Positions 8,541 to 15,958 of a stretch of DNA of 64,000 nt are shown one piece after another. A program made the translations under genes and the position numbers. Under the pieces are notes generated by a model that was not told the origin of the DNA, ran no database searches, and was given only the letters and a program-made list of their open reading frames with translations. How positions within the stretch are numbered: the stretch's first letter is position 1; the number at the start of each line of letters is the position of its first letter. Source of the DNA: CAJBVG01 sp943371425 (GTDB taxonomy: Bacteria > Bacteroidota > Bacteroidia > Sphingobacteriales > Sphingobacteriaceae); assembly GCA_943371425.1 (NCBI GenBank), contig CALRUR010000013.1, forward strand, positions 14,398 through 78,397, given 5' to 3'.

Positions 8541-8574
8541 AAAGTCCTCTTGTGCAAACAGGAGGACTTTTTTT
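8541..8574 (+). terminator. intrinsic terminator of rplU-rpmA
   Basis: A nine-base-pair stem (AAAGTCCTC at 8541-8549 with GAGGACTTT at 8562-8570) is followed by a T-run to 8574. It is placed 34 bases after the rpmA stop. Confidence 0.85.
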
Positions 8575-8621
8575 ATTTAGTCGTATGTTCATTTGCTCGT
8601 GTGCTCGTTTGCTTATATAAA

Positions 8622-8656
8622 AAAAAGGGAACCTGTTACTAACAAGCTCCCTTTTT
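8622..8656 (-). terminator. intrinsic terminator of phaC
   Basis: AAAAAGGGA (8622-8630) pairs with TCCCTTTTT (8648-8656). On the minus strand the stem is followed by a T-run, so it would end phaC transcription. The T-rich right arm could make it work in the other direction too. Confidence 0.7.
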
Positions 8657-8686
8657 GTCTAACGACTAATGACTAACTACTAATAT

Positions 8687-9742
8687 CTATTTCGATCTCG
8701 CATTAATCCACTTCGCTACCGCCGGTCCTAACTCCTTCTGCGATTTGCCACCCACAAACACACCAATGTGCCCACCTGGGAAAGCATAAATCTCATGGTC
8801 TTTAGAACCAATAGCGTCGTTTAAAGGAACCGTTGCCGATTTTGGTATAATGTTATCTTCTGTAGCATAAATGTTCATTACAGGCATGGTAATGTTCTTT
8901 AAATCTACCTTCTTATCTCCTACTACTAATTCGCCTTTTATTAATTTATTATCTTGGAACAAATCTTTAATGTATTGGCGATAACATTCTCCTGGGAAAT
9001 CTGGGCAATCTGCTTTCCAAGCTTCCATGCGTAAGAAATTCATTAATTTTTCTTCATCATCTAAAGAATCCATAATGCCAGAGTATTTACTAATGCTCAT
9101 GGTAGGTTTTAGCATGCCAAATGCTTGGTTCAACATATCTGCCGACATGTTGCCTACACTATCCACAATCGTATCTACATCTATATCTTTAGCCCAACGG
9201 AACAATACACTTTCGTTACCCGAGAATTCGAATGGTGCAACAAATACCGTTAAGGTTTTAATTTTTTCAGGATAAATTGCCGAATAAATAGTACTAAATG
9301 TACCACCTTGGCAAATACCTAATTTGTGAATTTTATCGTTACCAGTACTTTTACGAACAAAATCAACGGCATCGTTCATGTAACCATTAATATAATCGTC
9401 CATGGTTAAATACTTATCAGCCTTTGTTGGGTAACCCCAATCCATAATATAAATATCCAATCCTTCATCCATTAATTTCTTTACCAACGAACGATCTGGT
9501 TGAATGTCTAATACATCATGACGATTAATAATTGCGAAACTAATTAATACTGGAATTTTAGATTTGGCAGGTGTTTCACGCTTGTAGTGATACATCTTAA
9601 TTTTATCCGACTGCCATACTAATTCTTTAGGGGAAGTTGCTACATCTACGTTATCTATATTACGTAATGTTTCATAGCCTTTAGCCAATTTCGAGCTCAT
9701 CTTACCGAATTGCTCCATCATCTCTGCTGCTTGGTTACTCAT
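8687..9742 (-). CDS. phaC: class III poly(R)-hydroxyalkanoate synthase, catalytic subunit PhaC
   Basis: Alpha/beta-hydrolase-fold PHA polymerase that joins (R)-3-hydroxyacyl-CoA units into storage polyester at the granule surface. The lipase-like box GICQGG places the nucleophile at Cys144. Asp296 (ATEDNIIP) and His325 (PGGHIG) complete the triad, at nearly the spacing of the Allochromatium class III enzyme. The length of 351 residues fits class III, which needs a PhaE partner, rather than the roughly 590-residue class I. The phaE gene lies just upstream on the same strand, but a terminator stands between them. Confidence 0.93.
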   Translation of the reverse strand: MSNQAAEMMEQFGKMSSKLAKGYETLRNIDNVDVATSPKELVWQSDKIKMYHYKRETPAKSKIPVLISFAIINRHDVLDIQPDRSLVKKLMDEGLDIYIMDWGYPTKADKYLTMDDYINGYMNDAVDFVRKSTGNDKIHKLGICQGGTFSTIYSAIYPEKIKTLTVFVAPFEFSGNESVLFRWAKDIDVDTIVDSVGNMSADMLNQAFGMLKPTMSISKYSGIMDSLDDEEKLMNFLRMEAWKADCPDFPGECYRQYIKDLFQDNKLIKGELVVGDKKVDLKNITMPVMNIYATEDNIIPKSATVPLNDAIGSKDHEIYAFPGGHIGVFVGGKSQKELGPAVAKWINARSK

Positions 9743-9802
9743 AGTATAATTTAGTTTTAATGTTTTTTAAATGTTAGAAAATTAATCGAGATAAAAAAGT
9801 TT

Positions 9803-9840
9803 TACAAAAAAAAGCGGGTAAAAATAAATTCACCCGCTTT
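9803..9840 (-). terminator. terminator between phaE and phaC
   Basis: AAAGCGGGT (9811-9819) pairs with ACCCGCTTT (9832-9840). Read on the minus strand the stem is followed by a run of T (9810 downward). It lies between the phaE stop and the phaC start and should reduce read-through, so PhaE may be made in excess over PhaC or phaC may have its own promoter. Confidence 0.75.
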
Positions 9841-9871
9841 AACCCAACTAAATCTCAAACTTTATGATTGA

Positions 9872-11179
9872 TTATTTTTTAGCAGTTTTAGCTGCTTTAA
9901 CTTCTGTTGTTGATTCTGTTTCGTAAGTAGCGATTTTTTTCTCTAAAGCTTTGATGTGTTTGTTCATCTCGTAAACAGTTTTGTATAAATCGTCCATTTC
10001 TGTACGTGTAATAACCGGTACATTAGCCATCATTTTTTCCATTTGCTTCTCTACACTTTTCTTAACCGTCATGGTTACTGTTGTAAAATCTGCTTGGAAT
10101 TTAGAGTACTCATCTGATGTAAATAATTCACCAAATACTGTATCATTTGTGTTAATCCACTCGTTGTAGAATGCATTGAAATCTTTGTATTCTTCGCCGT
10201 TTTTAATTTTTGTAGATACACTTTGAGCTAATGTTTCCATAGCTTTTAAACCTGTAGTGTATAACATGTAACGGAATTGAGCTTCGCGAACTTGGTAAGC
10301 AACCATTTTATTGCCTAATTCATTCAATGCAATCATTTGCTCACGATCTTTACCTGGAGTCATCATTTTTACTAATGGCGACATGGTATCGTTCATTTTA
10401 GAACTAAACTCATTGTATTGTGATAATGCTTTTTCAAACGAATCAGCTCCTAATGTAGGTATGCTTTCCATTTGCTTTTTCATTTGCTCATAAGCCTCTT
10501 GGCCCATGTTCATGTTACCTTTTATTGCATTTAAATAAAAGTCTTTCATTTGGCCAGACATTTCAGGGTTTAACTGAAACATACGATCCATCATTTCTTT
10601 ATATTGCTCTGCATTGAACATTGTTTTAAATGTATCCATGTTAAAGCTGTTCTCTTGCATTTGCTTCATCATTGGCGACCAAAACTCATACATTTTCATG
10701 TACATATCTTGAGTGTTGAATAAACCCATGAATGCTTCTTTTTGTGTACCATTCACACCAAAGTTGTTTAACATGTCTTGGTAAGTCTTTGTTAACAATC
10801 CATTCCAGTTTTGGAACATATTGTTAGCATCGTTCATACCAGTGTTAAATTTGTTCATGTTCTGGTTCCAAGTCATCCAATTGTTCATTGCATTATTCAT
10901 GAATGAAGCCATGTCTTGACCTTTGGTCATATTATTTTGGAACATGTTAGTGAAGTATTCTAAAGGATTGTTGCCAGTTGTTTTTTCGTTTTCTTTAGCA
11001 GCAGTTCCTTGGTTGAAGAACGACATTTGATTGTCGTACCACTTCTTGAAGTAGTCGTTGTTTACGTTACCACCGAAACCGTTTTTCATGTTTTCAGTTG
11101 TTTGAGTCATTGTATCCACAAATTGTTTTTGTGAATCCATCATACTTTCGAAGAAGTTTTTTGTTGAATTACTTTCCAT
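9872..11179 (-). CDS. phaE: PHA synthase PhaE-like subunit
   Basis: Partner subunit of class III PHA synthase, needed for PhaC activity. The protein is 435 residues, longer than many PhaE proteins, and the first half is very rich in Met, Asn, Gln and Phe (repeats such as NNWMTWNQNMNKFN). The region MYEFWSPMMKQM is PhaE-like. The C-terminus has a coiled-coil-like helix (MDDLYKTVYEMNKHIKALEKKI) and a Lys/Ala-rich tail, as in phasin-like proteins. The call rests on these features and on the adjacent class III phaC; a pure phasin is the alternative. Confidence 0.8.
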   Translation of the reverse strand: MESNSTKNFFESMMDSQKQFVDTMTQTTENMKNGFGGNVNNDYFKKWYDNQMSFFNQGTAAKENEKTTGNNPLEYFTNMFQNNMTKGQDMASFMNNAMNNWMTWNQNMNKFNTGMNDANNMFQNWNGLLTKTYQDMLNNFGVNGTQKEAFMGLFNTQDMYMKMYEFWSPMMKQMQENSFNMDTFKTMFNAEQYKEMMDRMFQLNPEMSGQMKDFYLNAIKGNMNMGQEAYEQMKKQMESIPTLGADSFEKALSQYNEFSSKMNDTMSPLVKMMTPGKDREQMIALNELGNKMVAYQVREAQFRYMLYTTGLKAMETLAQSVSTKIKNGEEYKDFNAFYNEWINTNDTVFGELFTSDEYSKFQADFTTVTMTVKKSVEKQMEKMMANVPVITRTEMDDLYKTVYEMNKHIKALEKKIATYETESTTEVKAAKTAKK

Positions 11180-11247
11180 TTTTAGTGTTTTATTTAGTTG
11201 AAAGTAAGAGTTTTAATTACCATTAATTTATCCCCTTAAATTCGCCG

Positions 11248-11278
11248 CAAAGGTATGAATAATATTTACATCTGCAAA
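11248..11278 (-). promoter_or_regulatory. Bacteroidota-type promoter for phaE
   Basis: On the minus strand TTTG (11278-11275) and TACCTTTG (11255-11248) are separated by 19 bases. This leaves a leader of about 60 bases before the phaE ATG. The pattern matches the Bacteroidota -33/-7 consensus. Confidence 0.7.
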
Positions 11279-11418
11279 TACTAATTTTAATATTAATTTA
11301 GACGTAACTTAAAAGGAGTATAAAAGCTCATTTTAAGCAATTTAAAGCAATTTTTTTACATTTTAATAATAAAATTTATATATTGTAAGTCTCAAAATAA
11401 ACTAAAAAACTTACGCGT

Positions 11419-11838
11419 ATGCTACACGAAAAACCTCAAGTTGGAACAGAATTCCATCACAAATTTTCTTATTCTCAAGAGCAAGTAGACTTATTTGCAC
11501 AAGTAACTGGCGACACTAATCCATTACACATAGATGCCGAGTATGCAGCTAAATCTATGTTCGGTCGCCGTATTATGCACGGTTACCTTGGTGGTTCTGT
11601 ATTTACCAAAATATTTGGCACCCTATTTTGCGCAGAAGGCAATGTTTACATGAAACAAGAAATGAAATTCTTGAAACCAATGTTTGCTGATAAAGAGTAC
11701 GAAGCTATATTAACCGTTAAAGAAATAATGCCAGAAAAGAATCGTGCAGTAATTGAAACCAAAATTATAGATCCCGAAACTGGCGAAACTACCACTACCG
11801 GTGAGGCAATGATGTACAATAAACTATATTTTAACTAA
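11419..11838 (+). CDS. phaJ: MaoC-like (R)-specific enoyl-CoA hydratase (PhaJ-like)
   Basis: Hot-dog-fold hydratase of 139 residues. Enzymes of this type hydrate trans-2-enoyl-CoA to (R)-3-hydroxyacyl-CoA and so feed beta-oxidation intermediates to PHA synthase. The hydratase-2 motif GDTNPLHID holds the expected catalytic pair Asp32 and His37, almost the same numbering as Aeromonas PhaJ. It is divergent from phaE/phaC, which supports a PHA role; a fatty-acid-related MaoC protein is the alternative. The next gene starts four bases after its stop. Confidence 0.85.
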   Translation: MLHEKPQVGTEFHHKFSYSQEQVDLFAQVTGDTNPLHIDAEYAAKSMFGRRIMHGYLGGSVFTKIFGTLFCAEGNVYMKQEMKFLKPMFADKEYEAILTVKEIMPEKNRAVIETKIIDPETGETTTTGEAMMYNKLYFN

Positions 11839-11842
11839 TAAG

Positions 11843-12706
11843 ATGAAAAAAACTAAAATCGTTTTACTCGCTATATTATTTACTTCACTCTCCTACTTTG
11901 GTTTAGCTCAAACCTCTACATTTACAACCTATGCGGTAGCATCTCAACAAAAACAAGGTACCATGAATGTGCAATACCATAACAATTTTCCATTCGCGTA
12001 TACCAATGCAGATGGAGAAGTTACGGGAATTGAAATTGATATCATTAAACAGTTTGCTGTATGGTTGAAAATTAAAAAAGGAATTGATGTTAACCTAGAA
12101 TTTGAACGACATGATGATTTTGCGAAGTTTTACGAGAAAGTTAAAATCACTAAATCAGTAAGTGTGGGCGCAGGTTCTGTTACCGTTACACAAGATAGAG
12201 CCAGAGAAATTAAATTCTCCTCTCCTTACTTAAAAAACAAACCGGTGTTAGTAAGTTCAATTTTAAAATCAACTCTTACCGATATTCGTAATATATCTAA
12301 GGAGTTTAACGGAATGACGGCTGTAATTGTAAAAGGCTCGGCACACGAAAAACTAATTAAAAACATTAAAGATAATTACTGGCCCGATTTAAAAATTGAA
12401 TTGGTAGAAACACCGGCAATAGTGCTCGATAAAATTTCGAGCTCTAATAAATACTTCGGCTATTTAGATTTAATTTCTTATTGGGCTACCATTCAAAAAG
12501 AATCGAAACCTATTAAAATACACAGAGCTACGCCATTTGATACAGAATACTTCGCGTTTATTTTCCCGAAAAGTTCAGATTGGTCGGCGGCTTTTAATGA
12601 GTTTTTTGATGGCGGATTAGGCTTCCCGGCTAGCGATATGTATTTTGATATACTACGTAAGCATTTGAGTTCGGAGTTGATTAATTCGGTTGCCTTGACG
12701 TATTAG
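11843..12706 (+). CDS. family 3 extracellular solute-binding protein
   Basis: Periplasmic binding-protein fold (SBP_bac_3), 287 residues, with a signal peptide cleaved around Ala22-Gln23. Family marks are FPFAYTNADGEVTGIEIDI, DRAREIKFSSPY and FAFIFPKSS. Relatives bind amino acids for ABC transporters, but no permease or ATPase gene is nearby. It is co-transcribed with the phaJ-like gene. The ligand is unknown, and it may be a stand-alone sensor or scavenging protein. Confidence 0.8.
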   Translation: MKKTKIVLLAILFTSLSYFGLAQTSTFTTYAVASQQKQGTMNVQYHNNFPFAYTNADGEVTGIEIDIIKQFAVWLKIKKGIDVNLEFERHDDFAKFYEKVKITKSVSVGAGSVTVTQDRAREIKFSSPYLKNKPVLVSSILKSTLTDIRNISKEFNGMTAVIVKGSAHEKLIKNIKDNYWPDLKIELVETPAIVLDKISSSNKYFGYLDLISYWATIQKESKPIKIHRATPFDTEYFAFIFPKSSDWSAAFNEFFDGGLGFPASDMYFDILRKHLSSELINSVALTY

Positions 12707-12710
12707 ATTC

Positions 12711-12755
12711 TAGATATTAGATATTAGAATTTGAATTTCTAATATCTAATATCTA
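12711..12755. repeat. 19-bp perfect inverted repeat between convergent genes
   Basis: TAGATATTAGATATTAGAA (12711-12729) and its exact reverse complement (12737-12755) are separated by seven bases, between the stops of the solute-binding gene and the DoxX-like gene. It uses the same TAG words as other gene-end repeats here. Its position suits a bidirectional transcript end, although the stem has almost no G-C. Confidence 0.75.
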
Positions 12756-12759
12756 AATT

Positions 12760-13185
12760 TTATTGTTTAGCGACATACTTTGCAAAACCCAGCAATGCTC
12801 CCGTAATCATTATATTTCTGAAGAAGTTTACCATTTCTAATTCTTTTTCTCTTAGTAAATCTGCTGTCATTAATTCTGTGCCTAACTCATAGCCCATAGC
12901 TCTAGGTAAGTGTACTAATATAGCCATCAAAAAAACATATAAAGCCATTAAGCTATACGCTAACTTTGCATACTTTCCAATTACGGCTGCTATAATAAAT
13001 AGCAGGATGCAAATAAGCGTAAAATAATTCCAGAAATAAGGGAAAGGTAAATAATCGGGTACGAAAGAGGCTCCAATTTCGGGCTTACCTAAATGCAAAC
13101 CAACATATAAAAGAAAAGAAAGTGGGAAAATATATTTTCCTGCATTTAGAATTTTGTCCATGATCATCATTTTTTTGAATAACAA
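12760..13185 (-). CDS. DoxX-like small membrane protein
   Basis: Integral membrane protein of about 141 residues with four hydrophobic helices. The segment FVPDYLPFPYFWNYFTLICI resembles the P-x-[YF]-LP-x-P motif of DoxX-like proteins. Function in this family is poorly known; some members are linked to quinone or thiol redox. Start choice is uncertain: the Met codons at 13185, 13170, 13167 and 13161 are all possible, and MDKILNAGKY at 13161 looks most natural. A Crp/Fnr regulator lies 45 bases upstream on the same strand. Confidence 0.65.
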   Translation of the reverse strand: MLFKKMMIMDKILNAGKYIFPLSFLLYVGLHLGKPEIGASFVPDYLPFPYFWNYFTLICILLFIIAAVIGKYAKLAYSLMALYVFLMAILVHLPRAMGYELGTELMTADLLREKELEMVNFFRNIMITGALLGFAKYVAKQ

Positions 13186-13230
13186 ATTTGATTGATCTGG
13201 TTTATATAAACGATGACAAATGTCTATGTT

Positions 13231-13800
13231 TTATAATTTCGTTTTAAGTCTGCTGTAAACATCTTTATTGATGCCTAAATAAGATGCAATGAGTTTGCTA
13301 GAGAATCTCGTCATATAACTAGGTTTGTGTTCCATGAGCCATTTCATACGCTCTAATGCAGATAAAGAAACAAAGGAATTTAATCGATATACAGAATTAG
13401 CATAAGAAGCTTCTAATATTTGTTTATAAACTTTATCGAATTGTGGTACCGTTTCCATCATCACCTGAAAGGTAGCTCTATCTATTGCTAATAAATTAGA
13501 AGGCTCTATGCTTCTAATGTTTTCTTGAGCAGCAGTACCTGTACCAAAACTATTAAGTTCGGAGCACCAATGGTCTTCTATAATTATATCGCGAGTAGTT
13601 TCATTTAAATCTTTATCATAAACAAATACTTGCAAACAACCTTTTTCTATGAAATAAACATATTTACAAACTTCTCCTTGTGTAACTAATAACTCGTTTC
13701 TTTTTGTTTTTATGAATTTAAATGAAGCCAATACTTTATCTAAATTCTCAACATTTTCACCAAGTCTATTTTCTAGGTGTTGCTTTAAGGTACGTACCAT
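13231..13800 (-). CDS. Crp/Fnr family transcriptional regulator
   Basis: It has 189 residues: an N-terminal cyclic-nucleotide-binding-type beta-roll (LLVTQGEVCKYVYFIEKGCLQVF), a long connecting helix, and a short C-terminal helix-turn-helix (SKLIASYLGINKDVYSRLK). This compact form, with the helix-turn-helix at the very end, is common in Bacteroidota. No cysteine cluster for an Fnr iron-sulfur centre is seen. It is followed by a DoxX-like gene, which it probably controls. Confidence 0.88.
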   Translation of the reverse strand: MVRTLKQHLENRLGENVENLDKVLASFKFIKTKRNELLVTQGEVCKYVYFIEKGCLQVFVYDKDLNETTRDIIIEDHWCSELNSFGTGTAAQENIRSIEPSNLLAIDRATFQVMMETVPQFDKVYKQILEASYANSVYRLNSFVSLSALERMKWLMEHKPSYMTRFSSKLIASYLGINKDVYSRLKTKL

Positions 13801-13933
13801 CTATTCCTATTTTTCATCATTAATTAAAAATAAAAATAATTTAGTATAAGTTAATAAGCATCCCTGTTTTTATTTTTAATGATCTTTCGCTGGTAACCAC
13901 ATTGGCCCAATACCTATTATTAGTACAATTGAA

Positions 13934-14290
13934 TTAAGATGATGTAGTTTGTCCAAATGTAATTAAGTTATGATCGGGATCTAATAATGAAAACTCTACT
14001 TGGCCCCAAGGCTTTGTTTCAAGTTTGCCATTCGGATGTATGGTAGCCCCTGCATTAATTAGCGATGAATATTCCTCCTCTATATCTAAGGTTCGTATAT
14101 AAATCTGTCCGTAATTTTGTTCTACTTCTAATTTTTCAAATAAAAATAAATGGATTTCTAAAGTATCTTTTTCGAAAATTAAATAATTACCATAATCGGC
14201 AATTTCAGTAAATCCTAATTGATTTATATAGAAATTTTTGCTTTGTTCTTTAACTCTAAATGGTAGTTTCGGAATAATTTGTTTTATCAT
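13934..14290 (-). CDS. VOC (glyoxalase/bleomycin-resistance) superfamily protein
   Basis: One VOC domain of 118 residues: LPFRVKEQSKNFYINQLGF at the start and SLLDPDHNLITFGQ at the end, the usual bracket of this fold. Relatives include bleomycin-binding proteins and small dioxygenases or isomerases. A His/Glu metal set cannot be assigned with confidence. It looks like a single-gene unit. Confidence 0.8.
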   Translation of the reverse strand: MIKQIIPKLPFRVKEQSKNFYINQLGFTEIADYGNYLIFEKDTLEIHLFLFEKLEVEQNYGQIYIRTLDIEEEYSSLINAGATIHPNGKLETKPWGQVEFSLLDPDHNLITFGQTTSS

Positions 14291-14299
14291 ATAATAAAT

Positions 14300-14374
14300 A
14301 AATTCTAAACCCTAATTTCTAAATACTAATTTCAAATCTCTAACGACTAGGGACTAATTTCTAAAGTCTAAATA
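14300..14374. repeat. TAG/CTAA-rich intergenic words
   Basis: The 84-base gap between the VOC and XRE genes is made of words such as TTCTAAATACTAATTTC, CTAACGACTAGGGACTAA and TCTAAAGTCTAAATATTAG. They are variants of the repeat vocabulary seen at 12711-12755 and 26788-26840. Confidence 0.5.
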
Positions 14375-14578
14375 TTAGTCTCTATTTTCTAATATATCGC
14401 CTGGTTGGCAATCTAATGCCTTACAAATAGCTTCCAACGTACTAAAACGAATGGCTTTTGCCTTTCCTGTTTTTAAAATAGAAAGATTAGAAATTGTTAA
14501 ATCTACTTTTTCCGAAAGCTCATTGAGTGATATCTTGCGCTTCGCCATCATCACATCTAAATTAACAATAATTGCCAT
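14375..14578 (-). CDS. small XRE-type helix-turn-helix regulator
   Basis: Cro/C1-type DNA-binding protein of 67 residues, essentially one domain (ISLNELSEKVDLTISNLSILK, then RFSTLEAICKALDCQPGDIL). It belongs to the subgroup found beside DUF2975 membrane proteins. That partner lies directly upstream with a four-base gap, so the two form one operon and probably a membrane-linked regulatory pair. Confidence 0.88.
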   Translation of the reverse strand: MAIIVNLDVMMAKRKISLNELSEKVDLTISNLSILKTGKAKAIRFSTLEAICKALDCQPGDILENRD

Positions 14579-14582
14579 CTTT

Positions 14583-15137
14583 TTATATTGTTAAATCGTT
14601 TTCTGTTTGCAACTCCACTCCTCTTTTTACAATTTGAGAAATAACTAAAAGTACTATACCCATAAATATCCATACATCTGCGCCTGCAAATTTAAGGTCT
14701 TGCAACTCGGGCATTGTTACTCCATTTTGTATAAAATAATCGTTGTATCGAGTGCCCCAATAAGAAAACAAGCCTATTGCTAAAGCAAAATATGCCATGT
14801 AACTTATAAAGTTTTTTAATGCCAAATGGAAAGGCTGTTCGATGTTAAATTTTTTGTTGTAAAATAAATGCAAAATGAAATAAAACATAATAGCCTTTAG
14901 TGTGGCTACTATAGTCATTAATACAGTAAGTACAATAAAAAAACTTTTGTCGTATGCTAAGAGCGACGATAAATTTACATTATCCCAGAAATAAGTTGCT
15001 TCATTTGGGTTGCGGTAAAGTGTATACAATAAGTTAAATAGTATACCTCCGGCTTCTACACACAAACCAACGAAAAGAATCCATGTAAGCACTAAAAGTA
15101 CTTTTAGGAAATGTTTAGTTTCAAATTTGATTACCAT
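14583..15137 (-). CDS. DUF2975 family membrane protein
   Basis: It has 184 residues and four predicted transmembrane helices, ending in a short cytoplasmic tail (VKRGVELQTENDLTI). The DUF2975 call comes from the helix pattern, the VKRGVELQTENDLTI-type C-terminus typical of the family, and the adjacent small XRE regulator. The function of the pair is unknown; a membrane-signal-controlled repressor is a reasonable guess. Confidence 0.8.
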   Translation of the reverse strand: MVIKFETKHFLKVLLVLTWILFVGLCVEAGGILFNLLYTLYRNPNEATYFWDNVNLSSLLAYDKSFFIVLTVLMTIVATLKAIMFYFILHLFYNKKFNIEQPFHLALKNFISYMAYFALAIGLFSYWGTRYNDYFIQNGVTMPELQDLKFAGADVWIFMGIVLLVISQIVKRGVELQTENDLTI

Positions 15138-15228
15138 AACAATAAATTTTAAGTTTATTCTGCAATAATAATAAATATTTATTGATAAACAATAAATTTA
15201 TGTTGAAAAAAGATGAAATTATGATAAA

Positions 15229-15906
15229 TTACTCTCTAAAAAGCTCCAAATAATACCCTATTTGCAAGAAATCTCTACCTGTTTCATCGTTAATTTTATA
15301 ATCAAATTGATGCAAATAACCGATTTGTATAGAAGTGTTTTTTGATGGTTTATAGTTAAAAGCCAATTGAATTCTGTTTCGTTCGAAATAAGGCTCTCTG
15401 TCGGTAAAAAAGACCTCGTTGCTTATACTTAACAAATAGGGTTTATAACTTTCTTTAATAGCTCCAAAAGGATAACCAAGACCAAACCTATAACGGAATC
15501 TGTTTCTATAACCATTATTAGTAAACCTTAATTCTGCTCTGTATCGCTGTTCAATTTTAAATACTCCTATGGTTTGAGTAAAAAGAACCTGAGGCCAAAT
15601 CCTAAATTCATCGTTATTCTTGGGTAATACAAAATCGCCCCCTTCTTTATAAGTTTGGTATGATCCTGCTGCTAAGGATATCAGCATGTTCTGGTGGATT
15701 TTATAATTTACACACGCTTTATATTCATAATAATGAAAATCACTATACATTTTTAACGAGCGCAATTGAGCTTCGCCAAATAAACTTAGTTTTTTAGAAT
15801 GGTTGTATTTTAAATTTAGAATGTTCCAAGTACCAAGGTCTATGGATTGTGCATAACTTGCGCTACTTACTAGTATTATAATGAATGTTTTAAGGTAGAA
15901 AGGCAT
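15229..15906 (-). CDS. DUF2490 family outer-membrane beta-barrel-like protein
   Basis: Signal peptide cut near SYAQ (residues 17-20), then alternating strand-like sequence with many aromatic residues (LSLFGEAQLRSLKMYSDFHYYEY, FKIEQRYRAELRF, FNYKPSKNTSIQIGYLHQFDY). This matches DUF2490, a barrel family of unknown role. It is the last gene on the strand after the P-type ATPase (52-base gap) and may be the fifth gene of the mbnP-like operon. Confidence 0.75.
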   Translation of the reverse strand: MPFYLKTFIIILVSSASYAQSIDLGTWNILNLKYNHSKKLSLFGEAQLRSLKMYSDFHYYEYKACVNYKIHQNMLISLAAGSYQTYKEGGDFVLPKNNDEFRIWPQVLFTQTIGVFKIEQRYRAELRFTNNGYRNRFRYRFGLGYPFGAIKESYKPYLLSISNEVFFTDREPYFERNRIQLAFNYKPSKNTSIQIGYLHQFDYKINDETGRDFLQIGYYLELFRE

Positions 15907-15958
15907 TGTACTTGTTTTAAGAAAAAATTAACTAGACTTTGCAAAAAAAGTATTCAAA

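Noticed and set aside
13801..13933. Minus-strand frame ending IIGIGPMWLPAKDH then stop, just after the VOC gene
   Set aside because: It reads like a protein end but has no start of its own and would overlap the VOC gene out of frame. It could be a relic; the evidence is too thin to list as a gene.
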